Assembly: GCF_965363235.1 (NCBI RefSeq)
Contig: NC_134846.1
Span: 90,328,571-90,392,570 of the forward strand
Length of the DNA stretch: 64,000 nt
Reading direction: 5' to 3'
Origin: Mytilus galloprovincialis
Taxonomy: Eukaryota > Mollusca > Bivalvia > Mytilida > Mytilidae
The position numbers and the translations under genes are program-made. The notes under the pieces are model-generated. The model ran no database searches and was not told where the DNA came from. It was given only the letters and a program-made list of their open reading frames with translations. This document shows, piece by piece, positions 37,757 through 49,033 of this stretch (its first letter is position 1; each line of letters starts with the position of its first letter).

Positions 37757-38146
37757 GTCAAGGGTAATTTGCATACGGAATAAAGGATCATAATAAATGG
37801 CGCTGAATCAACAATGACAATTTATAATCATCCAAAAATGATTGTATTTTAAAGCTAATAATAAAGGTTCCATTAACATGATTAAACAAGGAGCCTGAAT
37901 CGCTTACCAGTTTGAATGGTTTACACTGAATTTCAGTTTACAAAGAGAGATAACTCCTTAAACCAAAAAAACTGTGGGTTAAGAGGCGAAGATTTTTTGA
38001 GAAAAGTTAAAAGTCAAACAGATGGATGATTGCAATGTGATTGCTTTTACTGAGATGAGCTAAATATTTTTAAACTGAAATTCCAACGGTCTAAATTATC
38101 ATTTTTGTAATGTTACATGTATTTCTAAAATTAAAATGCACCAACC

Positions 38147-38198
38147 TCAAATAACTTCATCCTTCCAATCAGTTCTATCCTACATACAACACAGACTC
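38147..38198 (-). pseudogene. Small exon of the same 'DNAGCYHS' family copy
   Basis: Acceptor ATATTTCAG, then GVCVVCRIELIGRMK, a CxxC knuckle. Joined to the 39177 donor, it gives LIPVGSG followed by VCVVC in phase, a junction I recall for this family ('PVGSGICxxC'). The donor is GTTGGT or, five bases on, GTGCAT. Confidence 0.5.
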
Positions 38199-38279
38199 CT
38201 GAAATATAAGTTGATAAGCCATTACAATTGATATTTTAAAGTGTGTCTTTCTACGTTGTAATGTTACAATAGTATTTCA

Positions 38280-38625
38280 GCTTAGGGTGAAGGTTGACAA
38301 TGGTTGACACCTGTTTAAACATTTAAACCCATTGCATTTGTTTGCACCTATCAAAAGTCAGGAGCCTGTTGTTCAGTGGTTGTCGTTTATTGATGTGGTT
38401 CATATGTATTTTTCATTTTTTATGGAGATTCGATTGTTGTTTAACCTGTTTGAATTGTTTTACCCTTTGAAAGGGGGAGGGGGGGCTTTTATAGCTTGCT
38501 GTTGGATATGAGTCAAGGCTCCGGTGTTGAAGGCCGTACTTTGACCTGTCATTGTTTACTTTTTACATATCGTGACTTGGATGGAGAGTTGTCTGTCTCA
38601 TTGGCACTCATACAACATCTTCTTA
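38280..38625 (+). repeat. R3 repeat, diverged
   Basis: AAAAGTCAGGAGCCTGTTGT, TCAGTGGTTGTCGTTTATTG, CTTTTATAGCTTGCTGTTGG, then GTCTCATTGGCACTCATACA. Confidence 0.78.
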
Positions 38626-39176
38626 TTTCTGAATAAAGTTTGGCTTCGACTTACATTTGTGTGAATATTTCGAGGATGAAAAACACTAGTTTACTTTGTC
38701 CATTTTTTACATAAATCAGCCATGCAAGTTTAAGTTAATTCAAATACCCCCCAACAAATACCAAGCCCAATTCTTTATATGTTTCCATTTCTAAAAAACT
38801 ATCTTTATAATCTTATCAAGAGTGGTGGATATTTTACACTGGACCTGGATTAAAAACCCTAGTGAATTTTTGTTGGTAGATAAAAAAACACTAGGGATTT
38901 TCATCCTCCGTATAAAGTACACTGGCGGAATCAAACCACTGTTACACATACATGTATACACAAATAGAGATCCAACAGGAAGATTTCTGTGAAAGAATCA
39001 AACACAGACAGAATTCAATGACAATAAAATATCAGACACCCTTGGGTAAGATAAAGTAAGTCCATGATTCAGTGGAGCAATTGGTTAGAAACAAACTTTT
39101 CTTGTCCTTCACTTAGCTTGCAAAATAAAAGGAATTATAAAAAAAAATTGCCATAACACTTAACGGTGTACCTACC

Positions 39177-39592
39177 AGATCCAACGGGTATTAATCTTTG
39201 TTCCTCTGTTCACACTGCAGTCTTGTCTAGCCTTTCTTGGTTTCTTGTTACCACCACAGGCCAACTGAGGAACACAGTATACGTATTTTCTCCATTTGTC
39301 CCCAAATTCATATCTACTGTTTTGGACAAATTGTAAGTGATGATGGACTTTCTTCAAAATACCCTCCTCTGAAGAGGAGTAAGTCGTCTTCATTCTTTAT
39401 CAGACCCTCACGTTGAAGAAGGCTGTTTCTTAAGTGATTGGCAATGTCATTTTTGCACGTTGACAAAGATGTTATGAGGGAACATCCTTGGAGGGTACTA
39501 CAAGGCTTTCGATGATACTGCTTTAAATGGGCACTGCCTTGTATGTTAAAACTGCAATATAAAAGCAAGCAACAGTTGAATGTGTTGTTCAT
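39177..39592 (-). pseudogene. 5' exon of the 'DNAGCYHS' family copy, frameshifted
   Basis: The frame from 39592 runs through YHRKPCSTLQG... to SSLTICPKQ and stops. The next frame continues RYEFGDKWRKYVYCV, and a third gives EQRLIPVGSG before the donor GTAGGT at 39176. The Cys/His spacing (CPKx...YEFGxKWR...C) is what I recall of the family's zinc-binding region. Two frame changes argue for a pseudogene. Its right limit is uncertain. Confidence 0.5.
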
Positions 39593-39834
39593 TAAAAAAA
39601 AATGTTACTTTAAAAATTGCTGTACATGTATGCATAAACATAGGTAAATGCAAAGTTTACATAAATCTGGAGTACATGAAAAGTTAAATGTAGGACACAA
39701 AAACTGAATTCACATAGTTTGTGAATAGACCCCCCTCTTCTTAAAGAGATGTTGATACTCCACAAAAAATATATAGTGGCTTTGAACTAGCTGTCAGTAT
39801 ATAAACTGCGAGTACTCTAAGATCTGTACTTAGT

Positions 39835-40025
39835 GTCTTTTTTTTTGTTGGGATATACAAGTACTCTGTGTTTTTGTTAAAAGGAATTCCTATTTGTATC
39901 CATCTGATGAGTTAAGCCTTTTTCAACTGATTTTTATATAATTTGTTCTTATGTTGTGCTGTTGCACCACTGTCCCAGGTTAGGGGGAGGGTTGGGATCC
40001 CGCTAACATGTTTAACCCTGTCACA
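39835..40025 (+). repeat. R3 repeat 5' part, truncated
   Basis: TTGTTGGGATATACAAGTAC, CATCTGATGAGTTAAGCC, GTTAGGGGGAGGGTTGGGAT and ACATGTTTAACCCTGTCACA, then the match stops. Confidence 0.8.
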
Positions 40026-40189
40026 TTATGTAAAAAAATATTTTACAACTTTCCATGCTTTTACAGTGAAATGCTCAATGGTTACTGTCATCCTCTTTTC
40101 AAAGTAGCATTACTTCCTTATGACCGCCTTATATGTAGGTTATATATATTTTTTCTTTTTTATATATATTATATATGCATTATAATCCT

Positions 40190-40512
40190 AACAAGAATGT
40201 GTCCTTAGTACACGGATGCCCCACTCACACTATAATTTTCCATGTTCAGTGGACCGTGAAATTGGGGTCAAAACTTTCATTTGGAATTAATATTAGAAAG
40301 ATCATATCATAGGGAACATGTGTACTACGTTTCAAGTTGATGTGACTTCAACTTCATCAAAAACTACCTTGACTAAAAATTTAACCTGAAGCGGGACGAA
40401 CGGACGAACGGACGGTACGACGAAAGAATGAGTGGACGGAACGACGGACGGATGAACGAACCCCCAGACCAGAAAACATAATGCCCCTCTACTATCGTAG
40501 GTGGGCATAAAA
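40190..40512 (+). repeat. R6 repeat copy
   Basis: Begins AACAAGAATGTGTCC, contains GATGCCCCACTCACACT and a GGACGAACGGACG tract, and ends CATAATGCCCCTCTACTATC...GTGGGCATAA. A diverged second copy is at 40987-41175. Confidence 0.82.
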
Positions 40513-40986
40513 AATAGAAGTAAAGAGGTCAATGTTTACCTTTAATTATTGTTATATTCATGTCTTGATATAAATAACAAAGGCGACGACATAAATATGT
40601 TTTAAGCAGTTGTAACTCATAAATGATTGGGCATAGAGATGTGACATTTTCTAAAACGCAGTTCAGACACGGGCAATTGTCTCTGAACCATAATATATTA
40701 TTTAAGATATTTGATTTTCTTTTTTTTAGAACTTGTGACAAGTGCCTGTGGTTTCAGGTAGTGGTTTATTTGTATACGGGGTAAAGTTATACTTTTAAAT
40801 TCCGGATTTGTTATACAAATAAAATTTAAAACGTGTTTTTTTTTCTCCTTACCTTTGCAACAATGTCAAAATAACCTTTATCTTTGATAGATAACTGCAA
40901 TTGATATACAATATTTCAAGAGTCAAGGAAGTGAACTATATAGTTTGAAGTATCTGAATCTATAAACGTGACAACTTAGATACAAA

Positions 40987-41175
40987 CAAGAATGTGCCCA
41001 TAGTAAACAGATGCCCCACTTGCACTTTCATTTTCTTTGTTCAGTGAACCGTTAAATTTGGGTTTAAACTCTAATTTGACATTAAATGTGTTTACTCTGA
41101 AACGGGATAGAATTACGGACGAAAGAGCGGACGCACAGACCGAAAAACATAATACCTCTAGGTTGGGCGTAAAAA
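40987..41175 (+). repeat. R6 repeat copy, shortened
   Basis: AACAAGAATGTGCCC, AGATGCCCCACTTGCACT, GGACGAAAGAGCGGACGC, CATAATACCTCTAGGTTGGG. The middle about 130 bases of the 40190 copy are missing. Confidence 0.8.
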
Positions 41176-41599
41176 TTGGGTTTTAGAAATATCAAATTAT
41201 CTCCATGTGTGACAACGGGTGATGTTATCAAAAGAGCAGTAGAACATAAATGATAATTATCCAAATATAAACATCATAATCTCATTCACACATACATTAT
41301 AAGAAGTAATTGTGTGTCTTTTTTATTGTGATCTAAAATCGATCACATTATTATATATATGAACATTTCTATACTTATTATTCTTTTGTGCTGAATATTC
41401 TTTTTGGTTTAAGCTTTAATCTCATGATCTCTCATCTATTTTTAATATTTCAACAACTAAGTGACAAGCTAGCTCATTATAAACATTATCATCTGATTTC
41501 ACTTGTTTGTTGTATGCTTTTAGTCATAGTTTTCATTAGTGTGTCTTTGGTTGTATTGTCCAAGTTATAGTCCCTATGATCTTCTTCGTTCGTCATAAT

Positions 41600-41900
41600 A
41601 TGTAAAAGTAAACCATTATAGATCAGAGTACAGCCTTCAACACGGAGCCTTGATCACACCAAACAAGAAGCTATAGAGGGCACCTAAAAGCAAGCTATAA
41701 AGGGCACCAAAAGTGACTAGTGTGAACCCATTCAAACAGGTAAACCAAAGGTCTAATTTATTTAAAACAGAGAAACAAGAGACACTAACGAACCACACTA
41801 ACAAACGGCAATCACTTAACATCAGTTTCCTGACTTAGGACAGGTGCAAACAAATGCAGTGGGTTTAAATGTTTTAATAGCACCAACGTCATCCAACGTG
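41600..41900 (-). repeat. R3-type repeat, inverted and diverged
   Basis: AAACAGGTAAAC, CTATAGAGGGCACC, and TCCTGACTTAGGACAGGTGC followed by AAATGCAGTGGGTTTAAATG are reverse complements of R3 segments such as those at 38300-38500. Confidence 0.65.
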
Positions 41901-42180
41901 AAACAATAGTGTAACAAGACAACATGGAAAGACACACTATAAACATTTCAATTGTAATGGCTCAACTCAATCAAAAGACATGTTAAAATACCTAAAGGAA
42001 TAGATTGGATCTATGACATAATGTAAAAACAAAATTAATAAAACAAGGGGGTTAGATGTCAAACAATATCAAAAAGACAACCATAACCATTGTAACCTTG
42101 GACAAAATACCGCCAAAAAAAAGTACACAGGTGAGTAAAGTATACAATACAGTACGGAAATATATATTGCAAAATAAATA

Positions 42181-42893
42181 ATGTGCTTCGGAAAGGTAAG
42201 TAGATATACCCATTTCATAGTCTCTTTGACTCTGAAAACGTACTTTGGTCGATCATTCATTTTAGTTCATTTATATGTCTAGGAGTTTCGTGTGACGTCC
42301 AGTTACACTGAACTTGTACACACTTTTGTAAAGGTGCCATCTGAAGCCAGACTCCAGGTGCGATATTTTCTCGCTGTGTTGAAGCTTTGTCCGCAGGAAT
42401 CAACAACATAAGTATTGTGAAGAGATTAAAGACGAGGGGTGAAAGATACCAGACGGATATTCAAACTCATAGATCGAAAGTAAACTGACAACACAATGGC
42501 TTAAAAAGAAAAAAAAAAGAAAAACAGAGAAATAATAGTACACAAGACACAAAATAGAAAACATAAGACTTAGCAAAACGAACCCCACCAAGAACTAGGA
42601 TGATCTCATGTGCTTTGGAAAGGTAAGCAGATATACCCATTGCATAGCTTCTTTGTCCCTGAAAACGCACTTTGGTCGATCATTCATTTTAATTCATTTA
42701 TATTTTAGGAGTTTAGTGTGACGTACATTTTCACTGAACTAGTGCACACTTTTGTTTAGGGGCCAGCTGATGCCCGCCTCCGGTGCGATATGTTCTCGCT
42801 GTTTTGAAGATCCATTGGTGGCCTTGGGCTGTTTTCTGCTCTTCGGTCGGGTGTTTGTCTCCGACATATTACTCATTTCCATTCTCAATTTTA
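42181..42893 (+). repeat. Tandem duplication (period about 428 bp) of an R2-like segment
   Basis: 42181-42380 and 42609-42810 match (GTGCTT(C/T)GGAAAGGTAAG, TTTGGTCGATCATTCATTTT, GGAGTTT(C/A)GTGTGACGT). The second copy continues into the R2 motifs GGGGCCAGCTGATGCCCGCC and CCATTGGTGGCC. Confidence 0.78.
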
Positions 42894-42899
42894 AACAAG

Positions 42900-43735
42900 A
42901 AAACATTGATAAAAATTTTAATAACTAGTGCATGTATGTCGTTTCAAATAAACGGTTTGCTGAAAGACAAAAACATCATGTAAATCAAATATTGAACCGA
43001 TTTAATTTAAATATAAGCAACAGCTTGCAATCCTGATGAATGATAAATGAATATTAACTTTGTATCAGCCTTTTAATTACACTATGTGAACAGTTAAAAC
43101 GAGTCAGGAGAACGTGCGTATGTAAGTAATGATTATTTTGTTTGCTTTGGTTTAATTTGCTTGCATAAAATACACGTTATAAGGATCTCAATGTGTATGC
43201 TTTTGTGGTAACCTTCGTCAGGATCGTTTCATTGTAAGTAAGAAGTAAAAATATAAACTCTTTCATTACATGACTATATTAATCATCTCAAAACTATAGC
43301 TTTATTCCTTTACGGTAGATCGGGTGTATTCTGCCATCTTGAATTGTAAAATAGCAAAGCAAAATGAATTCGTCATGATTTAAATAAAAAAAAATGTTTT
43401 ATGAACTATGCAAATTTTGTGAGAGAAATTCAAATAATGTGTAAGATTTAAAGTGAATTTAGAGAATAATGTGTTTATCTTATCATTTCAAGTCATGAAA
43501 AGAAAGATAATTCAAATAATATAATTGTGTAATAAAATTTCAGTAAATTTAGCATAAATTATCTGAGTTACCTCCCCTTATATGACTAAGTTTAGTTTTT
43601 TAGAATTAAACAAAAATGATTTATCTTTATGAAAAATACGTAGTGATAATAAGATATGTCACATAGATTCAATCATTTGGAAGAAAAATCTTACAAATGA
43701 ATTACAATCTTGTCTCAAATTTTGCATATTTCATT
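42900..43735. other. Upstream flank of PLE-1
   Basis: AT-rich, no clear coding. The Penelope-like ORF probably begins within or left of this stretch but cannot be traced. Confidence 0.4.
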
Positions 43736-43740
43736 ATAGA

Positions 43741-45036
43741 TAGAGAAGAAGATAACAGAGGACCCTCGATCTACACGAACTTAAGCCAAGAAATTTGTTT
43801 TTGTCCCGGCCGATAAAGCTGCTAATAATATTATTATTGTTTGACGTAAATTTTACATTGAGGTTCTGAAAAAAGAAATCACCAATTCACCAACATTCCA
43901 ACTGACTCCATTTTCAGAAAACGACATCTGTAACAAACATAAACTTTTAGCTACCGCTTTACAAGCAGAGCCAAATACAATGAAAGTCCCAACTATGTAT
44001 TGGCTTGCGAAGCTACACAAAACACCTTACAATTATAGATTTATTCCGTCTTCAAGCCATTGTTCCACTACTAAATTGTCTATTCTTCTTACCAGCACAC
44101 TTGGTACAATTAAAAACCTGATAATAAATTGTTCAAATAAGGCCTTCGAAAATAGTGGAATTAATTACTTTTGGAGTGTCAAGAACTCGTTGGAAGTACT
44201 TGATAAATTGCATGCTTATATTGGTGATTTTGAATCTGTTCAAAGTTTTGATTTTTGTACCCTGTATACCACATTACCTCATATTCTCATCAAAAAAAAA
44301 ATCACATACCTAATTAAATGGGCATTTAAAAAATCAGAATGTGAATATATATGTTCAAACTCTTTTAGGTCAATTTTTAGTAGCAATAAACAAAAAAACT
44401 ATGTCAATTGGACATGCTTTGATACTATATATGACCTTGAATTTTTACTAGATAACATTTTTGTTTGCTTTGGGGATTCCGTATTTCGTCAGATTATCGG
44501 AATTCCAATGGGGACTAACTGTGCACCACTTATTGCGGACCTGTTTTGGTATTGCTATGAGTTACAATTTATGACAAAAATAAGCAAAGACCCATCGAAA
44601 CAACATCTGATAAACAAATTTAATAATACTTTTAGATATTTGGATGATATTTTGGCTCTCAATAATGACGACTTCAGTATGTATATTAAAGAAATTTATC
44701 CTGTTGAACTTACTTTAAATAAAGCTAATACTAACAATGACCACTGCCCTTTCCTCGATCTTGATATCTATATTACTAACGGAAAGCTGAATACTAAAAT
44801 TTATGATAAAAGAGATGATTTTTCATTTCCTATCGTTAATTATCCATTTTTAGATGGTGACGTTCCCTTGTCACCATCTTACGGTGTTTATATATCTCAA
44901 CTTGTACGATTCGCTCGTGTATGTAACAATGTTTTAGATTTTAACGAGAGAAATTTATGTATTACTGAAAAATTATTACATCAGGGTTTTCGATATCCCA
45001 AACTAGTCAAAACATTTACTAAATTTTATCATCGGT
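43741..45036 (+). pseudogene. Penelope-like reverse transcriptase (PLE-1), N-terminal and core part
   Basis: An RT of the Penelope-like type by motif style. FVPADKAANNIIIV is followed by the YWLAKLHKTPY segment. FDFCTLYTTLPH is motif A, GIPMGTNCAPLIADLFW is motif B, FRYLDDILAL holds the YLDD active site, and FLDLDI follows. The 3' part has KIYDKRDDFSFPIVNYPFLD and YGVYISQLVRFAR. The frame is open from 43980 to the insertion point. Upstream in the same frame are stops at 43782-43784 (TAA) and 43842-43844 (TGA), so it is dead. The Polinton at 45037 interrupts it; the same frame resumes at 49146. Confidence 0.85.
45031..45036. other. Target-site duplication, left (ATCGGT)
   Basis: ATCGGT here and at 49146-49151 flank the inverted-repeat element. 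Six bases is the Polinton/Maverick duplication length. Confidence 0.88.
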
Positions 45037-45148
45037 AGTAGTAGGGGAACTGAGCAGTGTGGCTCAAAATGTATAATGCAAACCTTATGGGAGAGGATAC
45101 CCAAGAGGATACCCAGTGAGGATACCCTCTGACGTCATCATTGGGTAT

Positions 45149-45260
45149 TAGGGGTTAGGGTTAGGGCTAGGGTTAGGGTTAGGGTTAGGGTTAAGGTTAG
45201 GGTTAAGGTTAGGGTTAGAGTTAATGTTAGGGGTTAGGGTTAGGGGTTAGAGTTAGGGTT
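45149..45260 (+). repeat. Telomere-like (TTAGGG)n tract in left TIR
   Basis: About 18 units of TTAGGG and close variants (TTAAGG, TTAGAG, TTAGGGG). A mirror copy is at 48922-49033. TTAGGG is the standard animal telomere unit. Confidence 0.93.
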
Positions 45261-45689
45261 GAATTTTCTATTACTCATCAGAAAATGTAAGGTCTTTGAT
45301 TAAGGCTAATTAGTGATATTGATTAATGATGTACCGGTGTGTTGGTGTATGTATATGTATGTTTGTGTATTGGTAGGTGTGTTTTAGTGTATATCAAGTC
45401 TTGTTCAGTAGGCATAAAGTTGAATAACTAAAACATTATAAAACATTATTGATTAATATATCATTTAATATCCCCGTCAATTTAGACAAACAAAGGTCGG
45501 AGAGCCATCCAGATGTTGTCTTTACAATAATAAAACCATAACCTTATAGTTTATACTTTGAGAAAAAAGAAGAGAATCTATAAATAACCCAACAGTATCT
45601 TCAACCTCACGAAAGGGCCAACAGTATGCTATCTTTCGTGTAGGTGGTATACTGTCGAGACTTGAAGTCTTTCCGGGGTAGTTAACTCT

Positions 45690-46437
45690 CTCAAATATCA
45701 GATAAATCACGAGCTTTAATCCAAGAGTTGAATTTCTTTGGCCAGTGTAACCATTTTACATAATATTGTTTCTTGGGTACTTTGCCTTTCGTTTTGAGGA
45801 TGTTTTCAACTTTCCACATATCATCGTCCCGAACATCATTTCCTGGACTTTTAATTGGTAGAAGGTTTCTGAAATTTCTTCGTCTTGAAAATCAATCAGT
45901 CGATAGACTGATAGCCCAACACGTAATATTCTTTGAGATATTTTAAATATCTCTCCGCTCCATTACTCATCGTATTTCGTGGTAAAAGGATTAATTATGT
46001 ATGTAAATCGAACTTTATCACTGATTTTGAAACGGAAATGTTTTCATACATTCTCTGTCTTAGGTTGTAATCTTTTTGGCAAATACATTTTCCACCACAG
46101 GTTTGTCTCTCTAGATATTATGACTTTATCTGGTGCCATTCTAATCGTTCTATGGAAGGTCTTATTGTAGCTGTTAGCAAACTTCTGTAAGTTATCCACA
46201 TAGTCATATGACTGCTTACTGGTGATAAATCTCATGATTTTTTATTCAATAGTCTTGATAACTCTTTCAACGTAATTAGCTTTGATTTCTGTATTTTGTG
46301 CAAATACATGTTGAATATTTCTCTGTTTAAGACAGATTCTACTCATTTTGATCTGAATTATTGTCCTTTATTTGTTCTTATTCTGCTTGGTGATCTTCCT
46401 TCTGATAAAACATGTTTCAAAGCGGTGTATTCCTTTT
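45690..46437 (-). pseudogene. Polinton integrase 3' part with chromodomain, left TIR copy
   Basis: Mirror copy of 47745-48492. It includes the frame MRFITSKQSYDYVDNLQKFA at 46235 and down. The SYNKTFHRTIRMAP segment is typical of retroviral-like Polinton integrases. The chromodomain end lies near 45700-45820. Internal stops and frame changes make it non-functional. Confidence 0.82.
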
Positions 46438-46909
46438 CAGATTAATGAATAGACTCCCACATGGTCGTTGTGTCCCCTCTTTGTACTTTTGCATGAATTT
46501 CTTTTGCTTATTTGGATACATCTGTCTAGCAAATATGTCTGGCCCAACTTGATGACGTGGGTTTTTGAATATGATGGCGGCGGAGGAGGAGGCGGCGGTG
46601 GAGGTGAAGGCGGCGGTGGTGGTGGCGGCGGCGGCGGTGGTGGCGGCGGTGGTGGCGGCGGCGGTGTTGTTGGTGGTGGTGGTGGAGGTGGAGGCGGTGG
46701 TGGTGGTGGAGGCGGCGGCGGTGGTGGTGGTGGTGGTGGCGTGGTGGTGGTGGAGGCGGCGGCGGCGGTGGATATGCATCATTGATCGGTGGATACGGAT
46801 GACTGCTCGGTAGATATGGTCGATTGACTCCATGTTTATTTCTATGATGTCTCAACATAACATCTTTTCTCGAAAATTCCAAATCACATGTTTGGCACAT
46901 CTTTGACAT
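46417..46909 (-). pseudogene. Polinton zinc-finger / packaging-ATPase remnant, internally deleted
   Basis: The frame from 46909 begins MSKMCQTCDLEFSRKDVM with LRHHRNKHG, a C2H2 finger, then a proline/histidine-rich tract encoded by a trinucleotide repeat. In another frame the DNA continues FKNPRHQVGPDIFARQMYP and CGSLFINLK. This resembles the C-terminal end of the FtsK/HerA-type packaging ATPase of Polintons ('FKNPRD...LARQ-YP'). The Walker A/B core is absent. The zinc finger and ATPase end are now joined only through the expanded repeat and a frameshift. The ATPase tail runs into the left TIR. Confidence 0.7.
46572..46775. repeat. GGN/GGC trinucleotide tract
   Basis: About 200 bases of GGC/GGT/GGA triplets, the only strongly GC-rich block in the window. 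On the minus strand it encodes mixed His/Arg, Pro or Thr/Ala runs depending on frame; on the plus strand it encodes poly-Gly, a shadow. Confidence 0.93.
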
Positions 46910-46987
46910 CGCAAAGAGTATTTAAACACGTCCTTCTCTCTCAATAATTATGTTGGAAATGATTGTGTCGAAAAGTTTTCTGTATTT

Positions 46988-47721
46988 TTATATTCTCCAA
47001 TGTCCATAAGCTAAACTTCGTATCCCATCATCTAGTAAGTATCTTTTATCATCATATGGGGATAGTCCCAGTTTGTTGATAGTTATATTAAATAACTTGT
47101 GGTCATATGAGCGGATCTGTGTCATGGTAGACATATGAATTTCTTTATTAAACAGACATCGTTTATAATGTGCATGTCTTGTGTGATGTTTGATGACACT
47201 TTTTTTATACCCTTCGCTGTCTTCTTTTCGCAGAGTTTATTATCCTCTTCATATATCAGCGAGTACATCTTGGACTTGAGACCAACAAATTCCTGTATTG
47301 GAATACCATGTGTCTCGTCCTTCATCTTCCCTAACACCTTCTTGTTTAAGGTGCTATAAAGTGGATCCATATGATTATATTCCGATGTATCAAACAAACG
47401 ATTGTCCTCCATCATATCTTGATATACATCATCAGTGTTGACGATGTAGCATAATGAGTCTGTGTCTGTAAACAAAAGGTTTGCTCTAGATCCATATTTG
47501 TTCTTCATATAATTATAATGAAAGTCATACATTAATGTTTTTGACAAATCAAGTATTGAAAAGCCGACGTAAATAGGTCTGTTCAAGTATAGTCGTTGTT
47601 TCAGCATGTGAACTGCCACCAAGTTTTCGTTGAATATTTTAAAGGCATGAAATGTTGGTTTGGTTATAAGCTTTCTGGCCTTTGATTGGTCAAAAGTACA
47701 AAGAGGGGACACAACGACCAT
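46988..47721 (-). pseudogene. Polinton protein-primed DNA polymerase B, C-terminal fragment
   Basis: Replicates the element by protein priming in intact relatives. Seen here: SKARKLITKPTFHAFKIF, then NLVAVHMLKQRLYLNRPIYV and LDLSKTLMYDFHYNY. LLFTDTDSLCY is polymerase motif C with catalytic Asp-Thr-Asp. The ORF ends at 47122. After a one-base frame change near 47180 the alternative frame carries the family end (FRS-type RSYDHKLF..., SPYDDKRYLLDDGI, YGH) to a stop at 46988. The N-terminal exonuclease and TPR regions are missing. The fragment starts inside the right TIR boundary (47691). Confidence 0.87.
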
Positions 47722-47744
47722 GTGGGAGTCTATTCATTAATCTG

Positions 47745-48492
47745 AAAAAGAATACACCGCTTTGAAACATGTTTTATCAGAAGGAAGATCACCAAACAGA
47801 ATAAGAACAAATAAAGGACAATAATTCAGATCAAAATGAGTAGAATCTGTCTTAAACAGAGAAATATTCAACATGTATTTGCACAAAATACAGAAATCAA
47901 AGCTAATTACGTTGAAAGAGTTATCAAGACTATTGAATAAAAAATCATGAGATTTATCACCAGTAAGCAGTCATATGACTATGTGGATAACTTACAGAAG
48001 TTTGCTAACAGCTACAATAAGACCTTCCATAGAACGATTAGAATGGCACCAGATAAAGTCATAATATCTAGAGAGACAAACCTGTGGTGGAAAATGTATT
48101 TGCCAAAAAGATTACAACCTAAGACAGAGAAAGTATGAAAACATTTCCGTTTCAAAATCGGTGATAAAGTTCGATTTACATACATAATAAATCCTTTTAC
48201 CACGAAATACGATGAATAATGGAGCGGAGAGATATTTAAAATATCTCAAAGAATATTACGTGTTGGGCTATCAGTCTATCGACTGATTGATTTTCAAGAC
48301 GAAGAAATTTCAGAAACCTTCTACCAATTAAAAGTCCAGAAAAAGGATGTTCGGGACGATGATATGTGGAAAGTTGAAAACATCCTCAAAACGAAAGGCA
48401 AAGTACCCAAGAAACAATATTATGTAAAATGGTTACACTGGCCAAAGAAATTCAACTCTTGGATTAAAGCTCGTGATTTATCTGATATTTGA
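47745..48492 (+). pseudogene. Polinton integrase 3' part with chromodomain, right TIR copy
   Basis: Retroviral-type (DDE) integrase remnant. Across frames: EYTALKHVLSEGRSPNRIRT leads to the second catalytic-Asp region, and KANYVERVIKTIE holds the Glu. MRFITSKQSYDYVDNLQKFA follows (47947), then NSYNKTFHRTIRMAP, and a C-terminal chromodomain at 48361-48480 (MWKVENILK...KKQYYVKWLHWPKKFNSW). The N-terminal zinc-binding domain and first Asp are absent because they lie beyond the TIR edge. Several stops. Confidence 0.85.
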
Positions 48493-48921
48493 GAGAGTTA
48501 ACTACCCCGGAAAGACTTCAAGTCTCGACAGTATACCACCTACACGAAAGATAGCATACTGCTGGCCCTTTCGTGAGGTTGAAGATACTGTTGGGTTATA
48601 GAAGATTCTCTTCTTTTTTCTCAATGTATAAACTATAAGGTTATGGTTTTATTATTGTAAAGACAACATCTGGATGGCTCTCCGACCTTTGTTTGTCTAA
48701 ATTGACGGGGATATTAAATGATATATTAATCAATAATGTTTTATAATGTTTTAGTTATTCAACTTTATGCCTACTGAACAAGACTTGATATACACTAAAA
48801 TACACCTACCAATACACAAACATATATATACATACACCAACACACCGGTACATCATTAATCAATATCTCTAATTAGCCTTAATCAAAGACCTTACATTTT
48901 CTGATGAGTAATAGAAAATTC

Positions 48922-49033
48922 AATCCTAACTCTAACCCCTAACCCTAACCCCTAACATTAACTCTAACCCTAACCTTAACCCTAACCTTAACCCTAACCC
49001 TAACCCTAACCCTAGCCCTAACCCTAACCCCTA
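48922..49033 (-). repeat. Telomere-like (CCCTAA)n tract in right TIR
   Basis: Inverse of 45149-45260. The G-rich strand runs from the element end inward in both TIRs. Confidence 0.93.

Larger units (their letters stand above)
45037..46491. repeat. Polinton left terminal inverted repeat
   Basis: Pairs base for base with 47691-49145, with scattered substitutions and compensating 1-nt indels. In order inward it holds a terminal GC-box-like stretch, three GAGGATACCC repeats (45093-45130), TTAGGG-type repeats, spacer, and the integrase 3' end (minus). Confidence 0.93.

Noticed and set aside
45149..45260. Possible chromosome end or internal telomere scar
   Set aside because: The same tract occurs inverted at 48922-49033, inside matching TIRs, so it belongs to the element.
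46468..46813. Long poly-Gly and Val/Ala-rich plus-strand frames
   Set aside because: Pure consequence of the GGN triplet tract; the minus strand carries the real Polinton remnant.
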